A DNA stretch of 64,000 bases, taken from positions 13,121,158-13,185,157 of the forward strand of contig OY365815.1 of the NCBI GenBank assembly GCA_959347315.1, written 5' to 3'. The stretch is from Bimastos eiseni (taxonomy: Eukaryota > Annelida > Clitellata > Crassiclitellata > Lumbricidae). The notes under the pieces were generated by a model. The model did no database searches. It had not been told where the DNA came from and saw only the letters and a list, made by a program, of their open reading frames with translations. Positions 44,551 through 56,905 of the stretch are shown here, one piece after another (positions within the stretch are counted from its first letter, which is position 1; every line of letters starts with the position of its first letter). Both the position numbers and the translations under genes were made by a program.

Positions 44551-45226
44551 GAGGGGGCTGTCCATAAATGACGTCACGCTTCTATGGGCGGGAAGTCACA
44601 CATCTTTGACGAAGGGGTTGAGCGTCTAAGATATGTAAAACAACGGTTTTCACTTCAAACATCAAGCAGGAATCAATAATTCCGCCAAAATGTATCAGGC
44701 TACAATAATAATACAGTATAGTAATAGCAGCTAAACGTCTGCAAAGTGAACTAATGGTTGTAATCGCAAATGAAGGAAATGGAAAGTGTCGCTTGTACAA
44801 ACAGAGAAGAGGACTATCCGTTCCACAGGATGAAGAGATCCAAGATCTCCCTATTTATTCCATGAAGGAGAATTTTGCTTCGCCGTGGGATCATAGAGAA
44901 CAGGAGAAGCATAAAGTTTGGATTGTTTCGAGTTATTGTTCTGTCAGAGACTTTCATTTTGTGGAATGCATAACGATCGTAGTAATTATACTCTCCATTT
45001 TTCTTTGTTCAACAATACGGTTTCAACTTTCAAGTAGTTGCATAGTTATAGCTAGACCCTACTTTATTGACAGTAATTATAAGAAAATTTGGACATTTGG
45101 TTTTTTCGAGGAGGGGATGCAGAGCTTTGTTACGTTATATTTGAGAGGAGCATGACTTGCGACAAGGAGTATAGGTGGGTCAAAAATCGTCCTAATTTGT
45201 GTGACATCATTTATGAGACTGGTGGC
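44551..45226. mobile_element. Terminal-inverted-repeat element, GTCCATAAATGACGTCAC family
   Basis: The left end GGGGGCTGTCCATAAATGAC and the right end (reverse complement CATAAATGATGTCACAC) are inverted. The GGTCAAAAATCGTCC motif near the right end is shared with the element at 5850-6408. A 133-codon frame inside it (44754-45155) shows no domain and is probably chance. Confidence 0.65.
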
Positions 45227-45788
45227 GTTTAACCTATCGTGTTCAAAACCCCACAAAGTTGAACTGGAAGCCGTTTTTGTGGGTGTTATTGACGCTATTT
45301 TTGATTAGTTCTAGTAGGCTATCTAGTCCTATTGTTAAGGAATTTAAGTTTTTTTAATTTTAATATAAATAGCACAAAAATATTATTTTATAAACCAGCT
45401 TCTGGAAGTGAAGAGGCTCGATCAAAACACGGAGTCTACACTTTTACCAACATATGCTATAGCTAACTGATAGGCCTATTGAAATTAAAGCAATAGTGAA
45501 TTACCACAATTATACACCTTGTCATGTGAATGCTTAGCTGCAAAATGGGGAATATTTAATATGTAACAAATTTAAAACTTGAAACCTGTTATTTTGCATA
45601 AATGTTTTCATTCATTGGGGGCGGGAGTCTGTGATTTGGGGGTCCTAGGCACGCGAATATAGTTCGCCTATAGGTAAACGTGGCACTGGGTGAGATTTTT
45701 TCAGTTTTGTCTTTACATTTTTGTATTAAAACCTACGATTATCTCGACCAACTCCAAGTAGTCCTCGAGGCTAAGCAAGTAGGGAAAC
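45227..45788. other. No gene seen
   Basis: This is AT-rich intergenic sequence without recognisable elements. Confidence 0.4.
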
Positions 45789-46125
45789 TTACTTAGACTT
45801 AGTTCCTTCAATTCTCCTGGAACATTGGTTGACAAGAGCTCTCCATCCCGTACGATCTTTAGCAGTCTCTTCCGCGTCTTTCCAGTCGATTCCCATCTCC
45901 TTCAAGCCTTGTCTAAAGGTGCTTCTCCAGCTTTTCACCGGTCTTCCTCTGCTCCTCCCATTTTCGGGCATCCATCCCATTGCCGTCTTTGCCGGGAGCT
46001 GTGTGCGGCCATTCTTCTCCGTCTGACGATCTCATCTATCTTCCCCACCTCCGCCAAACTCAGAACCTTCTCATTCGTGATATGATCCCTCCAAGATATG
46101 CCCAAAATGTTTCGAAGACACATTC
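45789..46125 (-). pseudogene. LINE ORF2 C-terminal fragment
   Basis: Two minus-strand frames joined by a frameshift near 45960 carry RCLRNILGISWRDHITNEKV and then GRPVKSWRSTFRQGLKEMG plus DRTGWRALV. This pattern ends many non-LTR retrotransposon polyproteins. The copy is 5'-truncated and lies directly upstream of the LRAT gene. Confidence 0.8.
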
Positions 46126-46248
46126 GCTAATTCGTTTGATATTATGAGATCTCAGCGCCAGTAGCTTAACAATGGGATATTAATATTAAGACTAAATTAT
46201 ATAAGAAAACTGACAATGTTGTGTGTTTATCACTCTTCTCTTTAGCCC

Positions 46249-47874
46249 ATGGCAGCAACTCCCTTAACGAATATGGCGGTAGAAAGTGCTCAGAAGGATC
46301 TGCACAAGGTGTACGATAGGCTGCCATGTCCGAGGTGTGGAGAGTCGATAGTTACAACGACAAAATTCGGAATAGGAGCGTTCATCAGAATATGCCTTGA
46401 CTGTAATTGGTGTGTCGGAGTGGACGATTCCGTGAATCTTTGCGATCTGGGAGCAGATCGCTGGACTTTTGAAGTGGTTGGTAGCGTCTACGGAAATTCC
46501 TGCCTGAATAACAAGAATCACGTTCCCATGTTTATCGGATTGGATGCTGAAATGTTGATGCAGTCAATATGCATCAATTGCCTGAAAACTGGAATCATGT
46601 TTAATACTGACGGTAAGATAGCGAATGCTGGCCACAAAGATTCACCTGTTTGTGACGTTGATGAAATACTTCGTGTCATCTTTGCAAATGCTTTTCAAAA
46701 TGAATCATTTTCTGAACTGACCAATCCAATTACCGATACAATTGAAGAGGAAATCGCTGCCATTGTGGACACGACAAGTGACGAAATGATTGCGATGCTA
46801 CTGAACACCGACTGTGCCGAACAGACCGAGTCATCGTTGGCATGTGACTGTGGCCGGAAGGAATGCCCCAAATGCACGTCTGATTCATATCCCAGAACAT
46901 CAATTTCTGAGGATTCAGAAGACACACACAGTAACGTCGAAAAGACTCTTGTTAAAACGCACGAAAGAGTAACGAATCTAAATCGACTACAACCTGGAGA
47001 TCACATCGCCTGGGATCGTATCTACGCTGTCTGGCATCATGCCATTGTAATTCTTGTAGAAACGGACAGCCAAGAGCTCGTTGTTGTACACAACAGTGGT
47101 GGCTTGAAAGACAATCGCAATGGTAAGATGGCTAGCGTCCGGGAGGAAACAGTCAAGGTGGATTGTGCTGCAGAGTTTCTCTACGTCTACCAGTACAGCA
47201 ATGACGAGTGCTATTCGTCGGGAGAGGTCATTGACAGAGCAATCGAGTGTCTTAATCAGTCGTACAATCCTTTTACATACAATTGCGAACATTTTGCAAG
47301 ATGGTGTAAAGCGGGACTTAAATGCTGTCTCCAAATGGAGACATTCTGTGACAGGCTTAAAATGGGGTCGTCTAGTTTGGTGAAGTTCATAGAAGAATGG
47401 GCGATGGTCGCTCTCAGAATTCTCGGAAATTCGGAAACAATGGCGCAAATATTGGCAACAGGTGCGAAAGGTGCGCGGGAGGCTATAAAAGATCAGCTGG
47501 GAGCAGTGGCAGGATCAACGAAACTGTTCCGGTATTTGGGACTTGGTACCATGATTGGGTCATTTGTCCTTTCTATTGCTACCGAAGTCATATTCTTCAT
47601 CTGCAAGCTGTACAATGCCAAGAAGGCGATGGAAAAGAACGAAATGCCATGGGACGAGTTTCAGATGTACATTGTCCAGTTGATCTTCGAGGGTTTATTT
47701 GGCTTAGGAGGAGGCCTTGCAGCTAGCGTTGGATTTTCGCTCATACCGTGGGCAGGTCCCTTTCTGAGTCCGCTGGGATATTTACTCGGAAACTGGATTG
47801 GAAGATTTTTAGGGGCGTGCTTCGGAAGACTATTTGCTCGATGGTGTCCTATTATGAAATTGGCTTCTGCTTAG
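46249..47874 (+). CDS. Zinc-ribbon, LRAT-like (NlpC/P60-fold) and glycine-zipper protein
   Basis: An intact 541-codon frame has three parts. Residues 27-55 hold cysteines CPRC and CLDCNWC, and a second cluster CDCGRKECPKC lies at 199-209, so metal binding is likely. Residues 246-355 form an LRAT/NlpC-P60-like domain: LQPGDHIAW, a WHH (His263/264), VVVHNSGG (His281) and YNCEHFARW with the nucleophile Cys346. Such domains are thiol acyltransferases or hydrolases acting on lipids. Residues 426-530 are hydrophobic, with a probable membrane helix (429-453) and a GxxxG-rich stretch from GLFGLGGGLAASVG to LGNWIGRFLGACFGRLF. The ATG has a good context (cccATGG) and follows an acceptor-like ctcttctctttag, so a 5'-UTR intron is possible. 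The substrate is unknown, and vertebrate LRAT itself is much shorter. Membrane-associated lipid enzyme or effector is my inference. Confidence 0.88.
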   Translation: MAATPLTNMAVESAQKDLHKVYDRLPCPRCGESIVTTTKFGIGAFIRICLDCNWCVGVDDSVNLCDLGADRWTFEVVGSVYGNSCLNNKNHVPMFIGLDAEMLMQSICINCLKTGIMFNTDGKIANAGHKDSPVCDVDEILRVIFANAFQNESFSELTNPITDTIEEEIAAIVDTTSDEMIAMLLNTDCAEQTESSLACDCGRKECPKCTSDSYPRTSISEDSEDTHSNVEKTLVKTHERVTNLNRLQPGDHIAWDRIYAVWHHAIVILVETDSQELVVVHNSGGLKDNRNGKMASVREETVKVDCAAEFLYVYQYSNDECYSSGEVIDRAIECLNQSYNPFTYNCEHFARWCKAGLKCCLQMETFCDRLKMGSSSLVKFIEEWAMVALRILGNSETMAQILATGAKGAREAIKDQLGAVAGSTKLFRYLGLGTMIGSFVLSIATEVIFFICKLYNAKKAMEKNEMPWDEFQMYIVQLIFEGLFGLGGGLAASVGFSLIPWAGPFLSPLGYLLGNWIGRFLGACFGRLFARWCPIMKLASA

Positions 47875-49693
47875 TAGGAAACCTGGTGCATAGCGTGTGA
47901 TTGCGTGTTTAAAGTCTCTTCGACAGCATCCACAGATATGGCTTTTTGACGAGCTAATATTTACTTGAGATAGTTACTGGAAAATCGGCAAGGACTATTT
48001 TCAATCTTCAAAAGGATAAATTTTGTCGGCAAAACGTTATGGTAAATTTGCTGTCCTGTGTTGCTAGATTCTTTCAGTGTTAAATTAAGATGAATTCAAT
48101 CTACAAAAGCTATAGGAACTAAATGCCTTACTTCGCTAGCTTTATTTCAAAATTCGGCGTATGAAGAATAATGCTGTGTCTGAGATAGGCCTATTGTTGT
48201 GTGGCCTATACTATAGACCTATGTTACAATCCAAGGCAGCAGCTGCGTAGACTATAATTGAGCCGATTGTTAAAGCTATGACATTTTGCAGTGAATTTCT
48301 TTAAATGTGTTAACATTATATACACAATTTTTGACGGCTTTTATTTTTCTAAGTTATGGTTACTCGTTGTGTGCATTCGTTATTTCATTAGGTGTTTGTG
48401 GTGGTAACTCTTTATTTCCTATATTACGATTCGTTGTGTTTCCTTGGTTACAGTACATTTCGATATGCTCTTCACCAGAAAGATCTTCGTTTTGCATATT
48501 TTCTACATTTCTTTTTAATATGACAATTCTCTTCATTTGTTGTTTCTCTGTCAAATGTAGATATAAGAAGTCAGTACTTTTTAACAATGTTTTCACTCAT
48601 AACAATCTGTTAGACATACGCATTGGTTTTTCACTACATTGACCTAATTAAAATGCTGATAGCTCATTAACACGTGTGTTGTTGCTTCTGGCCCAATCCT
48701 CACATAATTCGTTTATGCGCCCTAAATGCTTTTAGAAGTACTGTTGTTTTAATTATGGTAACGAGTAACAAGTCCCTTTAGAAGGTTGCTTGGCGTTATT
48801 AACTAGCGCTTTGTAATATTAAAAAGTGGCAGTTAGTATTTATTGAAATGAAAAATCATTTGATTATCAGTTTATAGTTTTTCGTATCCATCAGTGATGT
48901 GTGTATCAGGCCCCAAGCCATAGTAATGGCATGGCTGTGTCACGCTGCCTCAGAAATTGTTGTTGTTACTACTTTGTAAAAATGTAATAATAAAACTGGA
49001 CAGCTTCATTTGGTCCTATCATCAAGAAGTTCTCATAAGAGGAAGGCTCTCACAAAACCTTATTGGATTCTTAATTAATTCGATCCGGTCAGCGGTAACC
49101 AAAGCATGAAGTACACGGTTTTCACACACAGATTCTTCAACGGTTTATACAGCGCTCTATATATATGTCTACAGTGAACAATAGAGGCATCCCGTTTTTT
49201 GTCAATCGGGAAGAGGGTACAAGAACACACACGCTTGAACAGTCCAGAATTTGGCTACAGTGTGACAAAAAAGCTTCTCAGTACAGATCTCTCCTTCCAC
49301 AACATGTTCATAAGTAAACTCTGCAGCCCTGGTTTTCTTTAGCGGTGGCTGCCTCCAGTGGCTACTATCGCAATCCCGAAATCTGTGAAGTATTGCAAAA
49401 TAAGGCAATGTCGAGGTTGACTGCATGGGAGTTCACAACTGCGAAGTCAATATAATCGCATGTCGTTTTATACACTTGTTTTCTATCATTGTCTACGTTA
49501 GTCTGCGACCAGTTAGTTAGTTAGTCGTGTTGATCTGATTCTTTGACGCTCAAATTAATTGTTTAGTTTGGCAGTGTCTTATAAATAAATTTGAATTAGC
49601 CTTAGCTACCGACTTCCTGAAATTCTACCCACACCTCAACGTAATGAGGAGGCGAAGCGACGGATTAGGGGACTGAAGATATATGGCATTATA
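47875..49693. other. 3' flank of the LRAT-like gene, no other gene seen
   Basis: AATAAA at 48989 may end the LRAT transcript. Frames at 48307-48642 and 49202-49426 are AT-rich or featureless and are not accepted. Confidence 0.4.
48989..48994 (+). terminator. Polyadenylation signal, LRAT-like gene
   Basis: AATAAA lies 1.1 kb after the stop at 47874 and is the first clear signal I see. Confidence 0.4.
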
Positions 49694-51159
49694 TGCCATT
49701 AGTGGTGAAGGCTATTGTAAATGGCTCAGCAGGAACTCTGAAAAAGCTGGCTAACGTGGGAGCCAACACCGCCGCTGACACTGGACAGTATCTGAGCCAG
49801 TCTCAGACCTGTGACTCCCCATGAGAGAAATGCGAGGGTCGAACGGATGGTTGTAGATGCAACGTTTGTAAAGAAATAGAAGAAAGAAATCCAATGCAAC
49901 CCGGGTAAGAGAGAAAACTCTGGACACATGGATCGAGGTTGTATGGGCACCTACTGATTTTCTACTAATTGGACACCCACGGGTCATCGACCCGCGGACC
50001 AGGCAGCAGCCGGGATCTCTGGAAACAAAGAACAGAAGAAGCATAAGACAGAAACCGGGGAAACGGGGATTTCTGCATCTTCGACCCATAGACCTTGCAG
50101 TGGCCTTGATAACAGGGCACATAATCGTGAACTGCAAGACTGAGACACTGTGACATAATGTAAAACAGATATCCAACTGTGATGCCAATCAATAGATATA
50201 TATGTATATATATACGCATTATAATGTCCGTTTCAGAGAGTCTGTATAGGAGCAACCTGAAAGAAAGTGAAATAGAATCTTCCCTCTTTCATACATGCAA
50301 TACGTTCTTTGTATTGACAGACGTCACATTTGGTAATCTGTTTATATTATTGCAGAGTGGCAGTATGTAAACAATAATGGCACCGCTACCCCTCCCTGGC
50401 TACTCCTCTCTGACCAAACCACTCGGACGTTTACTCTTTTGAAGATCGATATATGCAAACAGCAGAACTCTGGAGTTTGTATTACCTAGCACCATGCAAA
50501 AGTACGATCTAACAATTCGTGTCGATCGTGAGCAGGAAGAAGCGATCCGAGCCTTTTTTGCTCATAACGACCTGGATTTTTAACAAACTGGTAAATATAG
50601 AACGCAGTATATGTAGTTATTAAAAATTCAGTTTGATGAAACCTAGGTACAGCAGTACTGTACTAGCAGAACTGACGTAATATCGGTCGTAATCACGGTC
50701 GTATGCATGCAGTGATTAATCATGCCACTAAGGACATCAATTTGAAAGCAATAAACCACTTCCGTGAGTTTATGTTTTCGTGTAGCAATCTAAATGCCTA
50801 TATGATGCTATTATTACACCTATTAATCCTTTATCCAGGCTTGGGACTGGCACTGCCACAATATCAGCAGTGGCGCAGTAACAGACCTTGCAGGTCATAA
50901 ATATTTATAACTTTTTGCATTCACTCAAATATGGGTCAAAGACTTGTGCCCTCCTCAAAATGTCACTGTTTTTTTTTATTACTGTTCACTTGTATCCGTT
51001 GCATTGATGTCATTGATCAGTCCATAAATGTCTCCCATCTCATCATCATTTGAATTCCACGACGAGTTGTCACTCTGGCAAATCTCGTTATACATAGGCT
51101 TCATCCACAGATGATGCTGATGCTGCTGACGATGATGATGTTGGTGATGATGAAGAAAT
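49694..51159. other. Mixed repeat-like sequence with two small open frames
   Basis: A 44-codon frame starting near 49694 and an open stretch at about 50443-50583 (ending IRAFFAHNDLDF) have coding-like composition but no recognised homology. GGACACCCACGGGT near 49970 resembles LINE-tail motifs seen at 4940 and 52487. No gene is claimed. Confidence 0.3.
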
Positions 51160-51885
51160 TTATTCATTACGGTAGGTCCATTTTTTTATATCAATAGGGG
51201 ATGAGATGAATGGTGTCACTCCTATCGCCTCCCTCGCAGAGAAATTTGGGTGAGCAACTTGTCCCAGGTCACAAGTGACTTGAGGTATTTTCGATCTTGC
51301 GTCCCACCGATAACAAGGAACAGAACATTCTACTACACCGAAGATTAATAATTCAATGTATGCTGTATGGGACATGTTTTGTATGGTCAGTTGTTGGTTG
51401 CAGCGGCTGGAATGTTCATAGAACAAATCGCAAAGACGAACAATGCTGTTGCACTCTCCAATAAAACTGGGGTGCTGTGATTCCAAAGAAACCATTGGAC
51501 CTGATCCATGAATTGGAATTGGCATTTGTTTCTCCAGTTCCAATCCTGTTTCTTCAAAAACTGAAGTGGTTACTGAGGCTGAATCGGTAAAAGAGACTGG
51601 ATCAGACAATAAAAGTGGAGGGGCGGCAGAGACCGAAAGCTTGACCGGACTTCCAGTGTTATATTCCACAAGAACCTTTTTGATGGATTCATGGATTGTC
51701 CTTAATCCAAAATGTCTTTGCAGCTCGCTACATCTCGTCTCAAGTTGCAGCTTCTCGTTTTCGTCTTCAAAATAGAAGTTGATGCATTTTCGAGCCAAAG
51801 GAGCATACCTATATGTTTTGATGCTTCCACTTGACAGTCTTTTCCTCACAGTTTCTGTTATTGGCATCAACATATGATGTTCCAT
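51160..51885 (-). CDS. Hypothetical protein, 241 residues
   Basis: This is an intact frame from ATG (complement of 51883-51885) to TAA at 51160-51162. I do not recognise the protein. It starts MEHHMLMPITETVRKRL, then has a charged, likely helical segment (FYFEDENEKLQLETRCSELQ), a Ser/Pro/Thr-rich middle and a cysteine-containing C-terminal half with CNSIVRLCDLFYEH and VVECSVPCYRWD. No signal peptide or membrane segment is evident. An ATT/CAT-rich stretch follows the stop. GC content is above the flanks, which favours real coding. A transposon-derived ORF remains possible. A short frame at 50979-51167 overlaps its stop and is ignored. Confidence 0.5.
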   Translation of the reverse strand: MEHHMLMPITETVRKRLSSGSIKTYRYAPLARKCINFYFEDENEKLQLETRCSELQRHFGLRTIHESIKKVLVEYNTGSPVKLSVSAAPPLLLSDPVSFTDSASVTTSVFEETGLELEKQMPIPIHGSGPMVSLESQHPSFIGECNSIVRLCDLFYEHSSRCNQQLTIQNMSHTAYIELLIFGVVECSVPCYRWDARSKIPQVTCDLGQVAHPNFSAREAIGVTPFISSPIDIKKWTYRNE

Positions 51886-52971
51886 CACTGTCTATCATTT
51901 TAGCTGTCATGTTACTGTCTTGTCCTTGCAAGTATTTACTAACATAAAGGCCTACTTAAAACAATGATCTACATGAACACAACATATATTCCCAAACTAA
52001 ATCCCCAAACTAATGTTCAGCATACTAATTTGCACACAGTCGTGTAAGAAACAGCTTCTAACGCAATCCAAAATAATGAGGGCTGGAATAAACCATCAGG
52101 ACACTTTCACGGTATGCTAAATTATTGTCTCGCACGTGATAGGACATGGCTTAGTTGTGTTGGAACCAGAGAACCAAAAGCCCACTGGGCCACTGGCAGT
52201 GTGACGAAGTCCAAGGCTTCAATTCAAATCAGTGACAGGTAGAAGGAATCGTGAAAACAAGCCGAGGCCCAGTTACGAAGTCATCTCCAGGCAATCGAAG
52301 CTAGTACTGTCAGTGTTTGTGCCTGTATGTGTATATCTGTTCTTTGCGACCCATATTATAATTGAAATGCAAATGAACTACGTCTTTACCTCGGATAGTG
52401 CGTCCATTGAAAGAGATGCACACAGCTAATAATTCATTGTGGAATTACCCCTTTAATATCTGTAAACAAGATACCAAAGATGCATTGGACAGCTACGGGT
52501 GTTCGACCCATGGACAATTATAATGACCTGAGCTTAGGCTGCTCACTTACAACTTTATGCTCTTAATGACAGCATCGTTTAACCTAGCATAAGTACACAT
52601 CTTATCAGTTTATTTAGATTAGGCGCTATATAGCTTAAACACTATTATTCTTACCAAAAACAATTGGCTTCTTAGAACGAGATGCGAATGGCAATTTATA
52701 GGCCTATCAAATGATTATAAATATTATAGAGATATCATTGCTCTCTAATATACATTTCCAAGAACAATAAGTATCTGTCCACACCCCAGGTAGATACGAT
52801 CCTTCAGGATTTAACAAAGCGTCAGAAAAATTAATATCTGTTGCATTTAAGTAAATTAAATGCTTACATAATTATACATGAATTATGCAGTACATGAAAT
52901 TAGTCATATTTTTCGTAAATGATTGTTAGTTCCATTGTTCGCCAGATGGCTAATCAGAAGTCACTAGCGAA
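51886..52971. other. No gene seen
   Basis: This is AT-rich sequence. GGACAGCTACGGGTGTTCGA near 52487 resembles a LINE 3'-end motif. Short frames are featureless. Confidence 0.4.
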
Positions 52972-54105
52972 TCACAGGAGAACCTCATTCTCTGGTTCTT
53001 TCTGCGATTGCACATCAGACGAACCCCGGACATTGCAGCATGTGACTTTCCCTTCTTTCGTGCCTCTGTCACCGTTGAACGTTGCCTTGATGCGCAGCCT
53101 TACCCCGCGGTCGAAGGACCAGGCAACAGGCAGCAGGGCAGGAGCGAGGTAGCCGACCCAAAGCAGCAAGGACCAAGCCCCCGGGTCGATGCACATGTCA
53201 GCACAGAACGACACGAGGGCGTTGACGACAAAAAACGGGGACCATGTGATGACGCAGCATGCATTTGCGGCCACAAGAGCAACGGATGGACTTCCAGCTG
53301 TTGACGAGCACCCAGCCTCCGCTTCCGGCTTCGCTGTAGCGCTTGGCCACCCAGCGACGAGTACTGACACGCTCCCGGTCGTTGGGGAGTATCCCATATC
53401 CGATTGCGATCCATCACGTGGACGGCGGGCGACGCGCCATCTGGTGATCATGAGAGGGATGCATCCGGTTGTAGAGATGGCTGCCGGAAGTAGGAAGACA
53501 GCGAGCGATAATATGACGGCTGCATCTTTGGTCATGACCACAGCGCACATGTCTGGTAGGAGATGTGCGTCTCCTAGCTCCAGGTGGAGGATCATCGGTA
53601 GAACTGAGAGAGCGGCCATGATCCAAGCTGCGAGGAGACCAAGTCCTGTCCACCAACAGATCCCTGCCAGCGCCGGCCACATCGTCCGGAAGAGGAGGTC
53701 AAAGGTGATGGCCACAAGGGTCCAAGCTGTGTTCGCCACGAGAAACATCTGCCCGAGCAATGAGACGTTACACAGAGCCCTTCCGAAGATCCATCGGCCT
53801 CGTGCGTAGGTGACCAGATTGACCGGTATGGCCACTCCTCCGATGAGGACCTGCACGAGCGATAGACTGATCCTCATCGATCTAGAAATCTCGCCGACTG
53901 AATCGAGGATTGGCCGTAGGAAGGCTGTGCAGAGCAGAAAGAGGTTCGAGATGACGATCCAGACCGACAGGATGCTTCCGAATACAGTCAACTTGTCCTG
54001 GATCCAGTTGTCCAGATGCTCTCTTCCTATCGTCTTGTTCTGGAAGACCACTGTCCAGGATTCTAACCAGAAGGACTCGTTGCCATCGAGAAAGAGACAA
54101 TCCAT
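52972..54105 (-). CDS. Rhodopsin-class (amine-receptor-like) GPCR with altered motifs
   Basis: A single-exon frame of 377 residues runs from ATG (complement of 54103-54105) to the stop at 52972. It has seven hydrophobic segments, N-glycosylation sites near residues 9 (NES) and 23 (NKT), and the conserved TM3 and loop-2 cysteines (about 112 and 187). GRWIFGRALC before TM3 is typical of amine-like receptors. Several key residues differ. The TM2 Asp position reads Gln (LSLVQVLIGG). The amine-binding TM3 Asp is Gln. DRY reads Asp-Leu-Leu. CWxP in TM6 reads TWSP. NPxxY in TM7 reads LPVAW. Loop 3 is short with a Ser/Pro/Ala-rich part. The frame is GC-rich and intact. It could be a non-canonical or decoy receptor. 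The ligand is unknown. Confidence 0.85.
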   Translation of the reverse strand: MDCLFLDGNESFWLESWTVVFQNKTIGREHLDNWIQDKLTVFGSILSVWIVISNLFLLCTAFLRPILDSVGEISRSMRISLSLVQVLIGGVAIPVNLVTYARGRWIFGRALCNVSLLGQMFLVANTAWTLVAITFDLLFRTMWPALAGICWWTGLGLLAAWIMAALSVLPMILHLELGDAHLLPDMCAVVMTKDAAVILSLAVFLLPAAISTTGCIPLMITRWRVARRPRDGSQSDMGYSPTTGSVSVLVAGWPSATAKPEAEAGCSSTAGSPSVALVAANACCVITWSPFFVVNALVSFCADMCIDPGAWSLLLWVGYLAPALLPVAWSFDRGVRLRIKATFNGDRGTKEGKVTCCNVRGSSDVQSQKEPENEVLL

Positions 54106-55789
54106 CGCCACCAATGACCTTTGCCTTTAATAAAAATTGATAATAGATTACCACCACCATCGCGGTGACCACGCCGACGGCTCTATACATAAAGAATACA
54201 TTAGGGGCTCTGGAGCACACTGTTAATATATACCCATGGTAGAACCTACGAATCCCAACGCAGCTTCGTGGCGCTTTAGAAGTGATCTCGTATTCAAGAT
54301 GGACCCTACGAATCACAATAGAAGTATATGAAGCAATATCTCATCTCTGATTCAGGGTATACACTCTAAGAAACCCAGACGGTTTCAAACTCGTAATCTT
54401 GCAATTGGCAGTATACAGAATTTAAGAAGGCACATGTTTTGTAAGATCTACAGTCGTTTCGACTACATTCTCTAAACATCGCAAATATCGACACCCAGAA
54501 TACGCAGTTCTAAATACAAATACAGTATGACTACATAGATCGCACCAAAGATGGATAAGAATTCAAAGATCGAGGACCCAGCTAAAACCAAGACTCCCTT
54601 CAGTTGATGTCACATAAAACCTGGAATCTGACCATCTCTCTGATTATTTGAAGACCGCCGCTCAGGGTGTGGCAGCTAGTTGCAATAGACATTACATCAC
54701 TTTGGTTTCTTTGACTTCGTCCCGTAAGCTGCATCTGGCCCAGGTCCCACATATGCTATGCTCTCTTACTCTCTATACCTTTGTTTTGGAAATCCATTGT
54801 CTGTTAACTTCGTGTCTGTCTGTCTCCCTCCCTCTCCTCTGTTCGCCTTAAAGTCTCATCGCAGGTGAAATGTAGCTGACGCATTGCGAGGCCTATATAA
54901 AATTATATGGGAAATTGCTCGCCTCTCAAAGAAGAATGTTCAACTGTTCAGCTTGCACATTACCAAAAGGAACTCTCTCCAATAGGAAGGGCTTCTGGAA
55001 CACACTCATTCGAAGGACATGACATTTGTAGGCCTACAGGCTTTTAAAGTATTGGCTTCTTCCTATACATTTTTCTACATCATTCTACATTTCAAAACGT
55101 AACTTTTAGCCCTAAGGCACTATTCCAGACTGCATAAAAAAATAATTAGAATATCTTAGACTTAATATTATAGTTATTTAGCAATCAATTAATTTAGCGT
55201 GTATAATTTATTATGTAAAAAATTCCCATGAATGTATTATAAATATTCGTTAAGTACACTGAAGTGAGTCCTTCGTCGGACCTCTATAATTATAATGCAT
55301 GCTCAAGAATAGTTGAACGATCAATCTCAAATTGTAGATTATTACTTGGCCTTGGCGTTTATATTAATAAAGATATTCTTAAAGCTTAACCCATCCTGCA
55401 TGGGTTAAAGAGTCTTTCGGTAAAAAGCATGGTCAATGCACCACCATTGCAACAGCAAACAACATTCGTTTCATTCAGGTCACATTCTCAATAACGAAAT
55501 GTCAGCCTCTTGAGGCTGTTACCATGCAGTTCTGTAGAATCATGATGTAGAATTCTAAACCCAGACACATGACTGAAAGATAGAGACTGGGGCCATACAG
55601 CCAGCTGGAATTGTGGCTATCTGTTCATATCTTGGTTACCATTCAGCCTTACGACATGAACGTCTTCTTCAAGCTTTGCATTTGTATGGTTTGTAGCGAC
55701 TGAAGACCATTCGGTTTCATTGTGATCCTGTATTCTAAGATCACGGGCATTAAAATAGGGAGGTCTCGAAGATGCGCTATATAAATAAC
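54106..55789. other. No gene seen
   Basis: An acceptor-like tttttattaaag lies just upstream of the receptor ATG, so a 5'-UTR intron is possible. Otherwise this is AT-rich sequence with chance frames. Confidence 0.4.
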
Positions 55790-55965
55790 TGGAAATGCCA
55801 AGGCCGATTGGTTAGGGCGGTCTGCCCGTAACGCTCAGTGTGTGCTGAGTGAGCGGGTTCGACCCTCGTCCGGGGAGTCACTATGTAAGGACCTAGAGCA
55901 AGTCCTTCGCGCACAATAATTACGTATACGATACAACTGCAGCTGCGCCGTCGAGGCATGTGCAC
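55790..55965 (+). mobile_element. tRNA-derived SINE
   Basis: An A-box-like GATTGGTTAGGGCGGTC and B box GGTTCGACCC are followed by the CTTCGCGCACAATAATT tail shared with 13757-13945. A functional tRNA is excluded by the lack of a paired acceptor stem. Confidence 0.8.
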
Positions 55966-56905
55966 TTCTGAGGAAAGAAATTTGGTAGTAGGGCGATATC
56001 AAATTTCAGAATAAAAATAAATGAATAAATTTCAGAATAAATAAGTGTGCACTACGCGATTGTCATCGCGACTGCTGCAGCGGTGGTAAAAGATTTCACC
56101 CGATCAATTTCTTGGAAAAACAAGCATGAGTCGAGACCAAATAGAGTTGCTATAGAATAATCGTAGGCCTATACATTATTTTGCCATATAATCAAATTCA
56201 AAGTTATCTTAATGTGGACTAACTCTGATTTTTCTTGTTGATTAAATTCACGACCGAAGCGCGTCACTCGAATCTGAAATCTTCGAAAACATTCTCTTGG
56301 TTTTGTATCAACAGAAAGACAAAATAAGACCTTGAGTGAGATTCCATGCAGTTCGCTCTTTTTTCGTAGTTTCGCCCCCTCCTTAAAACGTGTGAATCGA
56401 TTTATAACGAGCGCCTTTCGATCTAGAGTCAATTTATTTCCGAATTGTCCATCTTTATAAATATCATTTCACAGTATTCTACATTCAGTCCCTTGCTGCG
56501 ACTCAAGTGAATTACTTGCTGCGTCTGTTACTTTTAAGTCTTGGTCATTCGCTCAGGTGTGTCCAATCTCATCTGGTGCCACTGATGAGAAGTCTCCCCT
56601 GCAGCCTCCCTCTTCGATGCAGTCAGTCATGTCCAATCTCATCGCCTGCCACTCGCACGAGTGAACAGTCCGTGCCACCCGGAGATTCTCGGGCTACACG
56701 GAGATTCATCTGAGAAGCTGCGAAGGCAATGTCTAGCAATAGCAGACTCCACCATGGCTAATCATTTCGTATTCGTTTTATAAACATGTGTACATGCAGG
56801 CTTGTTGCCTGTCTGATTTACTGCAGGGAAGGATGCTGAGGAAGGCAACAAGGGAATGAAACGATTGAACATGCTTAGTGATCCGGACCATGGAGTACCT
56901 TATGC
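55966..56905. other. No gene seen
   Basis: A duplicated GTCCAATCTCATC motif (about 56562 and 56632) is the only structure noticed. It includes the left target duplication of the hAT element at 56898-56905. Confidence 0.4.
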